Below are positions 36,618-43,701 of a stretch of 64,000 nucleotides of DNA, in pieces. The translations under genes and the position numbers were made by a program. Position 1 is the first letter of the stretch, and each line of letters begins with the position of its first letter. The stretch spans positions 62,001 to 126,000 of the forward strand of contig CAYUQO010000010.1 of NCBI GenBank assembly GCA_964446945.1. The letters run 5' to 3'. Under the pieces are notes generated by a model. It was not told the origin of the DNA, ran no database searches, and saw only the letters and a list, made by a program, of their open reading frames with translations. This DNA is from CAIYRG01 sp964446945 (GTDB taxonomy: Bacteria > Pseudomonadota > Alphaproteobacteria > Micropepsales > Micropepsaceae).

Positions 36618-37364
36618 ATGAGAGAGGTGACGAGACTCGAGCAAAAGGAGGTGACGGAGGTTCCGGTCCGGCAGCGCGTGCTGGATCAGATCCGCCGCAT
36701 TGCCGCGGAGCAAGGCGGCACACCGCCGGGAAAATACCTGTTCAATCGCATGACCGGATTCTCCCATTCGCTGTGGCAGGGGCAGATTTGGCTGAAGTGG
36801 AGCGATGCGGTCAGGGAAGCGGGATTCGTGCCGAATCTGCGGACTCCGCGTCTTCAGGATCAGGAATTGCTGGCCGATTATGCGGCAGCGATACGGGCAA
36901 CCGGGCGCGTTCCGACCCATGCCGAACTGGTCGTGTACCGCAAATCCGGCGGACGGCTCGCCGGTCACCACACTTACCAAAATCATTTCGGCGGCAAACC
37001 GGCGCTGTTGCGGGCGGTGAAACGCTGGGCCGAAGCGGACCCGGGATGGGAGGATGTTGCGGCGATTCTTGGCGACAGCGGCGTGAAAGAGCCGGCAATC
37101 GCAAAGGACGGAGGAGCGGTTTACCTGCTCAAATCAGGATTCTTCTACAAAATCGGCTGCAGCCGGACGCCGGAACAGCGGACGCAGGTCATCGCCAGAG
37201 CTTTGCCGGCAAAGGCCAAACTTTTGCACGTGATCGAAACCGATGATCCACATGGCGTGGAAGCCTATTGGCACCGGCGCTTCGCGAACAAGCGAAAGGG
37301 CGGAGAATGGTTTCACCTGTCGCATGAGGAAGTCGCGGCGTTCCGCGCACGGAGGTTTCAGTAG
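36618..37364 (+). CDS. GIY-YIG (T5orf172/MUG113-type) domain protein
   Basis: A 248-residue protein. The C-terminal domain (about 165-243) matches the T5orf172/MUG113 branch of GIY-YIG nucleases: AVYLLKSGFFYKIGCS at 167-182, Glu215 in GVEAYWHRRF and the closing GEWFHLS. The N-terminal part (about 18-140) has two similar helical units, each with a Gly-rich turn and an aromatic end (QGQIWLKWSDAVREAG and GGRLAGHHTYQNHFGG), probably DNA-binding repeats. It stands alone behind a promoter with an overlapping palindrome, which suggests repression. It may act in DNA metabolism, mobile-element defence or regulation; the sequence does not decide. GGAG precedes the ATG. Confidence 0.8.
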   Translation: MREVTRLEQKEVTEVPVRQRVLDQIRRIAAEQGGTPPGKYLFNRMTGFSHSLWQGQIWLKWSDAVREAGFVPNLRTPRLQDQELLADYAAAIRATGRVPTHAELVVYRKSGGRLAGHHTYQNHFGGKPALLRAVKRWAEADPGWEDVAAILGDSGVKEPAIAKDGGAVYLLKSGFFYKIGCSRTPEQRTQVIARALPAKAKLLHVIETDDPHGVEAYWHRRFANKRKGGEWFHLSHEEVAAFRARRFQ

Positions 37365-37374
37365 GATCATGCGG

Positions 37375-37432
37375 ATCCCCCCTCCGTCGCGCATGCGCGC
37401 GACACCTCCCCCGCACGCGGGGGAGGAAAGAC
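37375..37432. repeat. Dispersed GC-rich intergenic repeat
   Basis: CCCCCCTCCGTCGCGCATG, GCGCGACACCTCCCCC and CGCGGGGGAGGAAAG follow each other, the same layout as at 31204 and 43615. Confidence 0.7.
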
Positions 37433-37494
37433 ATCGCGTTCGTCCGACCGTGCATGACGAGGAATTTTACGCGGAAAAGTGGTAATATTAACGA

Positions 37495-38298
37495 ATGGCG
37501 ACAGCGGTGAACCGCACGGTGATCCTGAACAATGGCGTGGAGATACCCACGTTGGGACTCGGCGTGTGGCAAATGCGCGAGGGGGCGGAGACCGAAAACG
37601 CCGTGCGCTGGGCGCTCGATGCCGGTTACCGCATGATCGATACCGCGAGACTGTATGGCAACGAGCGCAGCGTAGGGCGCGCCGTGCGCGCCAGCGGAAT
37701 TCCGCGCGAGGAGATTTTCGTCACCACCAAACTCTTTCCCACGGGTTTCTTCAATCCGGAGAAGGCGTTCGAGACGAGTTTTGCAAAGCTCGATATCGGC
37801 TATATCGATCTGTATCTGATCCATAATCCGGTCAGCTTCCTCCCCGGATTTCGCGGATTGCGAACGCGGGCCTGGAATGTGCTGGAGAAGCTGCTGGCGA
37901 GCGGCCGGGTGTGCGCCATTGGGATCAGCAATTATTCGATTGCTACCATCGACGAAGTGCTGGCGGCAGGAACCATTGTTCCCGCGGTCAACCAGGTGTT
38001 GTTCAATCCGTTCGCCTATAAGGGAGCGCTGCTGAATTACTGCAAGTCGAAGAATATCGTCGTGCAAGCCTATAGCCCGCTGACCCGGGCAAAACGGCTG
38101 AGCCATCCGGTGATCCGCAAGATTGCGGACGCGCATGGCAAAACACCGGCGCAAGTGCTGATCCACTGGGCTCTGCAGCACGGCACGGTGGTGATTCCCA
38201 AATCGTCAAATCACGGACGAATCGCTGCCAATGCGCAGGTGTATGATTTCGCGCTGACGGATGGCGAGATGAGGGAGTTGGATGGGTTGACATCCTGA
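37495..38298 (+). CDS. Aldo/keto reductase
   Basis: NAD(P)H-dependent carbonyl reductase of 267 residues with the AKR catalytic tetrad: Asp49 and Tyr54 in MIDTARLYGNE, Lys79 in VTTKLFP and His110 in LIHNP. GISNYS near residue 142 and the C-terminal VVIPKSSNHGRIAAN give the cofactor site. It resembles 2,5-diketo-D-gluconate reductases of the DkgA/B group, though specificity cannot be read. It stands alone between two dispersed repeats. Confidence 0.9.
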   Translation: MATAVNRTVILNNGVEIPTLGLGVWQMREGAETENAVRWALDAGYRMIDTARLYGNERSVGRAVRASGIPREEIFVTTKLFPTGFFNPEKAFETSFAKLDIGYIDLYLIHNPVSFLPGFRGLRTRAWNVLEKLLASGRVCAIGISNYSIATIDEVLAAGTIVPAVNQVLFNPFAYKGALLNYCKSKNIVVQAYSPLTRAKRLSHPVIRKIADAHGKTPAQVLIHWALQHGTVVIPKSSNHGRIAANAQVYDFALTDGEMRELDGLTS

Positions 38299-38339
38299 CT
38301 TGTCACGGCCCGCGCAGGCGGGCCGCATGCAACCCCGAT

Positions 38340-38436
38340 CCTCAACCCTTCGAAATTCTCCCCTCATCCAGCAGCGCCAGTGCGCGCGTAGCATTGCTAC
38401 GCGCGGGCGTTGCAACCTTCTCCCTCAAGGGGAGAA
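38340..38436. repeat. Dispersed GC-rich intergenic repeat
   Basis: Starts with TTCTCCCCTCATCC, contains the hairpin GCGCGTAGCATTGCTACGCGC and ends with CTTCTCCCTCAAGGGGAGAAG. It abuts the stop of copy A at 38442. Confidence 0.7.
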
Positions 38437-38441
38437 GAAAG

Positions 38442-40571
38442 TCAGTCGGCGATGGGAGTTGGCCGGAGCTGGAAGTGGATGACTTTCGGGGTTTGGCCCT
38501 TGCCGCCTTCGATATGCGTGCTGGCGCTGCCCGAGAATGTCGCCCAGATGCCGTGGCCTTTCCAGCCGGCTTTCGCATCGTCGATCCGACCGTCCATACC
38601 CTTGGCGAAGAATCCCATCGGGTAAGGGACGCGGAGCGTCACGAACTTGCCACCGCTATAGGCGAACAGGGAGTCCGAAAGATTGCCGGTCGCAATCGGC
38701 ACATCCTTGCCGAGACCGAGTGTATCGAAGCGGTCCACCCAGTCGTAATAGGGCGCTTCGGCGCTGCCGCCCTTCATCGCCACGCCCTTGAATTGCGGAG
38801 CGGGAATGGTGTGCAGCTTCCAGCCTTCCGGACAGGCTTTCCCGGTCGCCGCAACCGGTCCGGTCAGCGGGCCTTTGCATAAGCGGCGATCAAAGCTGGC
38901 GAGGTGCCCGCTGGCAAGCACCGCCCATAACACACCGTCGCTGGTGACATCGGCGCCGCGCGGGCTGAATCCTGAATCCGGATTCTTCGGATCGTTCCAC
39001 GGCACTTCGTAGAACTCGGTCAGCTTTGTCTTCGGATCGAAGCGCAGTGCGGTGCCGGGGAAGCCCAGCACGACCGCCCAGATGCTGCCATCGACCGGAT
39101 TGGCCGAAACCGAATACAGCCCCTGCAGCACGCGCTTGTCCTTCTTCGGATCAACCGGCTGATTGGGCTCGACATAGTCGTCCACTTTGCCGTTTCCGTT
39201 GACATCGACAATGAACGGCGCCCAGCCTTGGCTCGCCTGTTCGTCGTGCGTTGCATCCCATTTTCTGGTGTCGAACCAGCCGATCACCGGATCGGTCGGG
39301 CTGCCGCTGGAGAACCAGATCACGCCGTTGTTGTCGAAATTCAGATGATGCGTCGTGAAGCAGAGATCGAAGGTGGTGATCTTTTTCGTTTTCGGATCGT
39401 ACATCTGCAACTGGCGTTGCGATTGATCGAGCGGGAAATTTTCCGCCGACGCAAGATGCGAGCCCTTTTTGCAGAAGGCGGGATTAGCAGCCGGGCGGAT
39501 GCGCGAGGTGAGCCAGATGCGGCCGTTATCGTCCATCATGGGATTGTGGTTGATGCTGTGGCTGTCCCAGACCGGCTGTTCCGCCCAATAGGGAGACGGT
39601 GCATAGATCGGCGCCGATTTTGTGGTCGGGGTGTTCGGGTCGCGCCATTCGGTTTTGATCAAGCCGGTCTTGCTGTTCACCGGATCAAGCCAGGCGACGT
39701 AATCGGAGCTCAGCTCGGGCGAGCCATAGATGATGCCGCCGGAATTCAGTGACGGATTGCGTTTGTCCGTGGACGTCAGATCATGCATGTAGGACGTCGG
39801 AGTCGACCAGTCCCACAAAGTGAGCACAAGGTTGCGTTCGACGCCGGCGGGGCGTGACGGTTTTGCAGAGGGCAATTCGCCTTTGGCGATGCGGTCGGTC
39901 CAGTCGCCGAACAGCGACAGCGCGCGCGACGGATCGAGATCGCCGATCGCATTCACCATGAGCGCACCAGGCTGTCCCGACTGGATGCGCCGTTCCCATG
40001 CCGCGGCCGAGGAATCGAAATGGCCGAGTTGCGGTTCGAGTTCGCGGGTCGCCTTGTCGCCGAGCTGGTGGCAGGAATTGCAGCCATCGGTCTTGATGAA
40101 CCGCAGCCACTGGCCCTGATCCCGCAGGCTCACCGGCATGTGGTTGCCGGAAGCGCCGGTGCCGGGAAACAGATTGGCCTCGGGGATTTTCAGCAACGAC
40201 CACCAGTAAACTGCGGGATAATATTGCGCCGCGGCGGCTTCGGTCGGCGCAGCGACCGCTTTCAGCTCAAGTTGTTTGCCGGGCGCGGATTTCACTTTGG
40301 GCGAATCGACAAGCCCATAGCCGCGGACCCAGATGTCGTAATTGGCTTTCGGGAGATCGGGCAGCAGGTAACGGCCCTGATCGTCGGTGACGACGATTTT
40401 CACATATTTGGTCGGCAGGTCGCGGGTTTCGGCAATGACCCAGACGCCGGCTTCGGGGCCGCGCGCGCCGGTGACCGTGCCGGAGATGTCGTTGGCCGGT
40501 TGGGCGAGTGCGGGGCTTGCGAGAAGAAGGGCGGCGAAGCTGGCGGACAGTGCGAGCGATGAGCGGGTCAT
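38442..40571 (-). CDS. Exported haem-propeller protein, copy A
   Basis: A 709-residue member of the five-copy family. Order: signal peptide (1-23, ending ALAQ); carboxypeptidase-regulatory-like beta-sandwich (about 28-108, GTVTGARGPEAGVWVIAET to APGKQLELKAV); c-type cytochrome domain with C164-N-S-C-H168 and a conserved axial-ligand candidate Met in GALMVNAIG; then Vgb-like propeller blades (DDNGRIWLTSRIRP, DNNGVIWFSSG, DGSIWAVVLGFPG, TSDGVLWAVLASGHL). A dockerin-like loop DVNGNGKVDDY interrupts the propeller. It is closest to copy E: both have RELEPQLGHF and AKPSRPAG. Periplasmic; function unknown, with electron transfer coupled to substrate binding the natural guess. Confidence 0.82.
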   Translation of the reverse strand: MTRSSLALSASFAALLLASPALAQPANDISGTVTGARGPEAGVWVIAETRDLPTKYVKIVVTDDQGRYLLPDLPKANYDIWVRGYGLVDSPKVKSAPGKQLELKAVAAPTEAAAAQYYPAVYWWSLLKIPEANLFPGTGASGNHMPVSLRDQGQWLRFIKTDGCNSCHQLGDKATRELEPQLGHFDSSAAAWERRIQSGQPGALMVNAIGDLDPSRALSLFGDWTDRIAKGELPSAKPSRPAGVERNLVLTLWDWSTPTSYMHDLTSTDKRNPSLNSGGIIYGSPELSSDYVAWLDPVNSKTGLIKTEWRDPNTPTTKSAPIYAPSPYWAEQPVWDSHSINHNPMMDDNGRIWLTSRIRPAANPAFCKKGSHLASAENFPLDQSQRQLQMYDPKTKKITTFDLCFTTHHLNFDNNGVIWFSSGSPTDPVIGWFDTRKWDATHDEQASQGWAPFIVDVNGNGKVDDYVEPNQPVDPKKDKRVLQGLYSVSANPVDGSIWAVVLGFPGTALRFDPKTKLTEFYEVPWNDPKNPDSGFSPRGADVTSDGVLWAVLASGHLASFDRRLCKGPLTGPVAATGKACPEGWKLHTIPAPQFKGVAMKGGSAEAPYYDWVDRFDTLGLGKDVPIATGNLSDSLFAYSGGKFVTLRVPYPMGFFAKGMDGRIDDAKAGWKGHGIWATFSGSASTHIEGGKGQTPKVIHFQLRPTPIAD

Positions 40572-40644
40572 AGGCGACTCCGGGGATGGCGTGTGGGGGA
40601 GTGTAGCAGCTTACGCGGGAGGTGAAACAGAACCGTCGCCAGTC

Positions 40645-40983
40645 TTAACTCTCACCTTCCCCCCTTGCGGGGGAAGGCGGCCGCAGCGCGCGTTTTTGCG
40701 CGCGCGAATGGCGGCCGGAAGGGGGGTGCGCGGCGGACTCGAGCAGCGCGCGTCGAACCTCCCGCGCGACGTCTTCAGCGGATTGAAACACCTCGTCGTT
40801 CGTGAATCGCACGACTCGGAATCCCTGCTCGCGGAACCACTGCGTGCGATGATAGTCGCGCCAGACATTCTCCTCTTCGAAGTGTTGGCTGCCATCGACT
40901 TGGTTGCGGCGAAGTACGCTCCACAGCACGCGCTCTGCGTCTGTCATTTTTCGGCGCAGCTCGCGGGCTCGTAGTTGGCCCAT
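40645..40983 (-). pseudogene. DUF559 endonuclease-like gene with internal deletion
   Basis: A 112-codon frame with both ends of a DUF559 (Vsr-like) domain: LRRKMTDAERVLWSVLRRNQVDG at the start and WFREQGFRVVRFTNDEVF further on. The roughly 45 residues normally between them, which hold the catalytic core up to the second DG before SQH, are missing; the join falls at residues 30-32. This is what a deletion between two DG-encoding stretches would leave. The last 28 residues (from about 85) read through the adjacent dispersed repeat, which supplies the stop. The original protein probably ended earlier. Almost certainly inactive as a nuclease. Confidence 0.7.
40655..40740. repeat. Dispersed GC-rich repeat, read as the end of the DUF559 remnant
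   Basis: CACCTTCCCCCCTTGCGGGG, GCGCGCGTTTTTGCGCGCGC and GGCCGGAAGGGGGG, as in the other copies. On the minus strand it encodes the Pro/Arg-rich tail of the remnant gene. Confidence 0.7.
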
Positions 40984-41094
40984 ACGCCCCCCTTCCGTCG
41001 CTCTGAGCGCGCTATTGCGCGCGAGCGACTTTCGGGCTGAAATCGCCTCCGGCGATTTCTTTACGCCCTCAATCCCCCGCAAGGGGGGAAGGTG
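40984..41094. repeat. Dispersed GC-rich intergenic repeat
   Basis: CCCCCCTTCCGTCGCTCTGA, a GCGCGCTATTGCGCGC hairpin, GAAATCGCCTCCGGCGATTTC and CCCCCGCAAGGGGGGAAGG. It separates the DUF559 remnant from the next gene upstream. Confidence 0.7.
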
Positions 41095-41104
41095 AAAATT
41101 TTTC

Positions 41105-41515
41105 CTAATTCGGGCGCTGGAGCAGTGCCGAGGCGGATTTATGGGCAAGGACGGCGTCCGGCAGGCGCTGAAGCGCCGCGGTGTATTTCCGGCCGAATTC
41201 ATCTTCGGGATTGGGCGTCAGAAGCAGCGTGCGAATCTGCGCCAGTAAGGTGCCAGCACGAGTAGCGGCATCCGGTCCATCGGATTCAGTCAGCTCATCG
41301 ATCAGGACGATCAATTCGGAGATGCGCCGCAACCAGGCGAATTGCGCATCGCCGATGACGAGCTCCAGCATTTTTGCCGGCGCGATGCGGCCGTGCTCGC
41401 GTTCATATGAAGCGCGTTCATCGTCGAGCAGGATTTTGTGCAGGCGCAGCAGCGCGGTGTGAAGTTGCTGCAACTGCTGCAGTGTGGCGGGGGGGAGGGG
41501 GCTTTTGGTGGTCAT
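41105..41515 (-). CDS. Conserved helical protein of unknown function
   Basis: A 136-residue all-helical protein. Recognisable blocks are LQQLHTALLRLHKILLDDER, then ELVIGDAQFAWLRRISELIV and LIDELTESDGPDAATRAG. The pattern of a long N-terminal helix followed by a FAWLRxxSxLI-type segment recurs in uncharacterised proteobacterial proteins; no activity is known to me. The ATG at 41515 is chosen over a start nine codons upstream that lies in repeat sequence. It is flanked on both sides by dispersed repeats, so it forms its own unit. Confidence 0.7.
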   Translation of the reverse strand: MTTKSPLPPATLQQLQQLHTALLRLHKILLDDERASYEREHGRIAPAKMLELVIGDAQFAWLRRISELIVLIDELTESDGPDAATRAGTLLAQIRTLLLTPNPEDEFGRKYTAALQRLPDAVLAHKSASALLQRPN

Positions 41516-41526
41516 GTGACTGTCAT

Positions 41527-41603
41527 TCCCCCCTTCCGTCACCCATAGCCGCCTTGCGGGCGGCGGGCGACACCTTCCCCCGCAAGGGGGGAAGGAGAAG
41601 GGC
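41527..41603. repeat. Dispersed GC-rich intergenic repeat
   Basis: CCCCCCTTCCGTCACCCATA, a GCCGCCTTGCGGGCGGC hairpin and CCCCCGCAAGGGGGGAAGG; nearly the same layout as 40984-41094. Confidence 0.7.
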
Positions 41604-41608
41604 GCGGT

Positions 41609-42499
41609 TTAAAAGTCGGGGGTTGTGGCTTCGGCAAGCGTAGCGCCGGGGACAAACTGCAGCGCGTTGCGGCTGTCGCAAACCGCTTCGATCAGGGGAC
41701 CTTCGTCGGGAGTGGCAAGTACCGCGATCTTGGCCCCGGACTTCTGCGCATTCGTCGCAACCAGTTCATATTTGCGATAACGCATCACCGCATTCCACGG
41801 CGTGGTGAAAGCGCCCGGATCTTCGACATGCAGATCGACCTGCATTTCCTTGCCGCCGTCGATCAAATGGAATCGCTCGACGGTGTGCAGCTGCGCGGTG
41901 TGGGGTGTGTGGAACCGGTCGATATGGGTCTTGTCGTTGAAGCCGATGGTGTCCACCACCAGCGTATCGCCCTCATAATGACCGATGGAATCTCCCCACC
42001 ATGAACGCCCGGGATCCGGACGGTGCCCGCCGGTCAGGTAGATGTGGCGAACTTCCGCGAAGCTCTCATTCATCATCACGACATCGTCTTTGCCCTGCAC
42101 GATGTACATCGGCCGCGTCGACGGCTGGACCAGGAACTGCGTCACCCCGCCGGGGAGACATTGCGCGTGCTGGGTGATGATGGGTTTGCCGGCCAGCGTT
42201 TCCGCATCCACTTTCCGGAGCACATCCGCCGCCCACGGCTTCAGAATAGGCGATTTGGGATCACCCATGGGGTAAGTCGGCTGTTTTCCGGTCGCGCGAA
42301 AATCGTCGTTGGTGATCAGCGGATGTTCGGGATCCTGCAACACCGGACCGGGGCCGGATGGCGGCGGCAGCAACACCTCGGAATAAGCGTACCATTGGGT
42401 GTCGGGCGTTGGCCCGAAATCCGGCGGGGCGGCGATGGCGGCGGAGACGGAAATTGCCGCAGCAACTGAGGTCGAGATTGCAAGCAAGGCACGGGTCAT
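41609..42499 (-). CDS. Exported protein, IGHYEGDT family, member 2
   Basis: A 296-residue protein with a signal peptide (MTRALLAISTSVAAAISVSA, cleavage near IAA). The family signature GDSIGHYEGDTLVVDTIGFNDKT is near residue 193. PPPSGPGPVLQDP, ITNDDFRATGKQPT, RPMYIVQGKDDVVMM, HTAQLHTVERFHLIDGG and FTTPWNAVMRYRKYEL are shared block by block with the next gene, so the two are a tandem duplication. Mature protein looks beta-rich. No catalytic motif is recognised. The ATG at 42499 places the signal peptide at the terminus; a start eight codons earlier is less likely. Confidence 0.82.
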   Translation of the reverse strand: MTRALLAISTSVAAAISVSAAIAAPPDFGPTPDTQWYAYSEVLLPPPSGPGPVLQDPEHPLITNDDFRATGKQPTYPMGDPKSPILKPWAADVLRKVDAETLAGKPIITQHAQCLPGGVTQFLVQPSTRPMYIVQGKDDVVMMNESFAEVRHIYLTGGHRPDPGRSWWGDSIGHYEGDTLVVDTIGFNDKTHIDRFHTPHTAQLHTVERFHLIDGGKEMQVDLHVEDPGAFTTPWNAVMRYRKYELVATNAQKSGAKIAVLATPDEGPLIEAVCDSRNALQFVPGATLAEATTPDF

Positions 42500-42599
42500 G
42501 GGTGATCGAGGTCCGCGGGTCAAAAGAAGCTGAGAGTGTAGAGCAAATTGGATGGATGTGTCGTGGGGGCCGATCCGATTAAAGAATCATTCCGACCGA

Positions 42600-42664
42600 C
42601 GGTGGCCGGTCCCCTCCCCGAAAACGCGATTGCGTTTTCGGCCCTCCCCCAAGGGGAGGGCTGA
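42600..42664. repeat. Dispersed GC-rich intergenic repeat
   Basis: GGCCGGTCCCCTCCCCGAAAA, the palindrome AAACGCGATTGCGTTTTCG and CCTCCCCCAAGGGGAGGG. It lies between the tandem IGHYEGDT genes. Confidence 0.7.
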
Positions 42665-42671
42665 TTCGTGT

Positions 42672-43553
42672 TCAGAAGTCCGGGGTATTGGCGACAGGGA
42701 TCGAGGCGCCGGGAATGAATTGCAGCGAAATCGGGCTGTCGGCGCAAACCGCTTCGCTCAGCGGGCCGTCATCGGGCGTCGCGAGCGCCGCAAGCTGCAG
42801 GCCCGAGCGTTTCGCGTTGCGTGCCACCAGCTCAAACTGGCGATAGCGCATCACTGCATTCCAGGGCGTCGTGAAAGCGCCGGGATCCTCGATATGGAAA
42901 TCGATCTGCAACTCACGGCCGCTATCCACAAGATGGAAGCGCTCAACCGTATGGAGTTGTGCCGTGTGCGGGGTGTGAAAACCGTCGACATAGGTCTTGT
43001 CGTTAAAGCCGATGGTATCCACAACCAGAGTATCGCCTTCGTAGTGGCCGATCGATTCTCCGTACCAGGACGGCTTCGGATTCGGGCTGTGGTGATCGGT
43101 CAGGAAGATGTGCCGAACTTCGCCGAAGCTTTCGAGGATCAGCGTGACCTCATTCTTGCCCTGGAGGATGAACATGGGCCGCGTCATCGGTTCGAGGTCG
43201 AAATTGGTCACGCCGATCGCGCGGCATTCCGCGTGCTGGCCGACGACGGGTGTTCCGGCGAGGGCCTTGGCGTTGACTTTCCGCACCTCTTCGGCCGCCC
43301 AAGGCTGAAGAATGGGATTGGTCGTGTCCCCGATGGCGTTGGTCGGCTGTCTACCGCTGGCGCGGAAATCGTCATTGGTGACGCGCGGATATTTCGGATC
43401 CTGCATGACCGGGCCAGGGCCGGACGGCGGGCGCATGAACTCGCGGGTATAGGCAAACCAGCCCGAACTCGCCGTCGGCGCGAAATTGGGAATCGCGTAT
43501 GCGGAAGTCGCGGAGAATGCGGTGAGGAGAATGGCAGCGGTGAGTGTACGCAT
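42672..43553 (-). CDS. Exported protein, IGHYEGDT family, member 3
   Basis: A 293-residue paralogue of the preceding gene. Signal peptide MRTLTAAILLTAFSATSAYA; then GWFAYTREFMRPPSGPGPV, VTNDDFRASGRQPT, RPMFILQGKNEVTLIL, GESIGHYEGDTLVVDTIG and FTTPWNAVMRYRQFELVA. AGGAG eight bases before the ATG at 43553 fixes the start; a longer frame enters copy B. It ends in NTPDF like its neighbour (TTPDF). It stands just upstream of member 2 in transcription order but a repeat separates them. Function unknown. Confidence 0.83.
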   Translation of the reverse strand: MRTLTAAILLTAFSATSAYAIPNFAPTASSGWFAYTREFMRPPSGPGPVMQDPKYPRVTNDDFRASGRQPTNAIGDTTNPILQPWAAEEVRKVNAKALAGTPVVGQHAECRAIGVTNFDLEPMTRPMFILQGKNEVTLILESFGEVRHIFLTDHHSPNPKPSWYGESIGHYEGDTLVVDTIGFNDKTYVDGFHTPHTAQLHTVERFHLVDSGRELQIDFHIEDPGAFTTPWNAVMRYRQFELVARNAKRSGLQLAALATPDDGPLSEAVCADSPISLQFIPGASIPVANTPDF

Positions 43554-43614
43554 CTTGGCCGCTCCTGAATTAGGCCCGGAAAGTATAGCAGGATTTGCGG
43601 GGTGCGGGGTGGAA

Positions 43615-43678
43615 TATCCCCCTCCGTCACGCCGCTGCGCGGCGCGCCACCTCCCCGTAAACGGAGGAGGAAAGCGCG
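43615..43678. repeat. Dispersed GC-rich intergenic repeat
   Basis: CCCCCTCCGTCACGCC, a GCTGCGCGGCGCGCC hairpin and CACCTCCCCGTAAACGGAGGAGG; a close relative of 31204 and 37375. Confidence 0.7.
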
Positions 43679-43701
43679 TGCGTAAGCCAGCAAGGCTGGA
43701 G

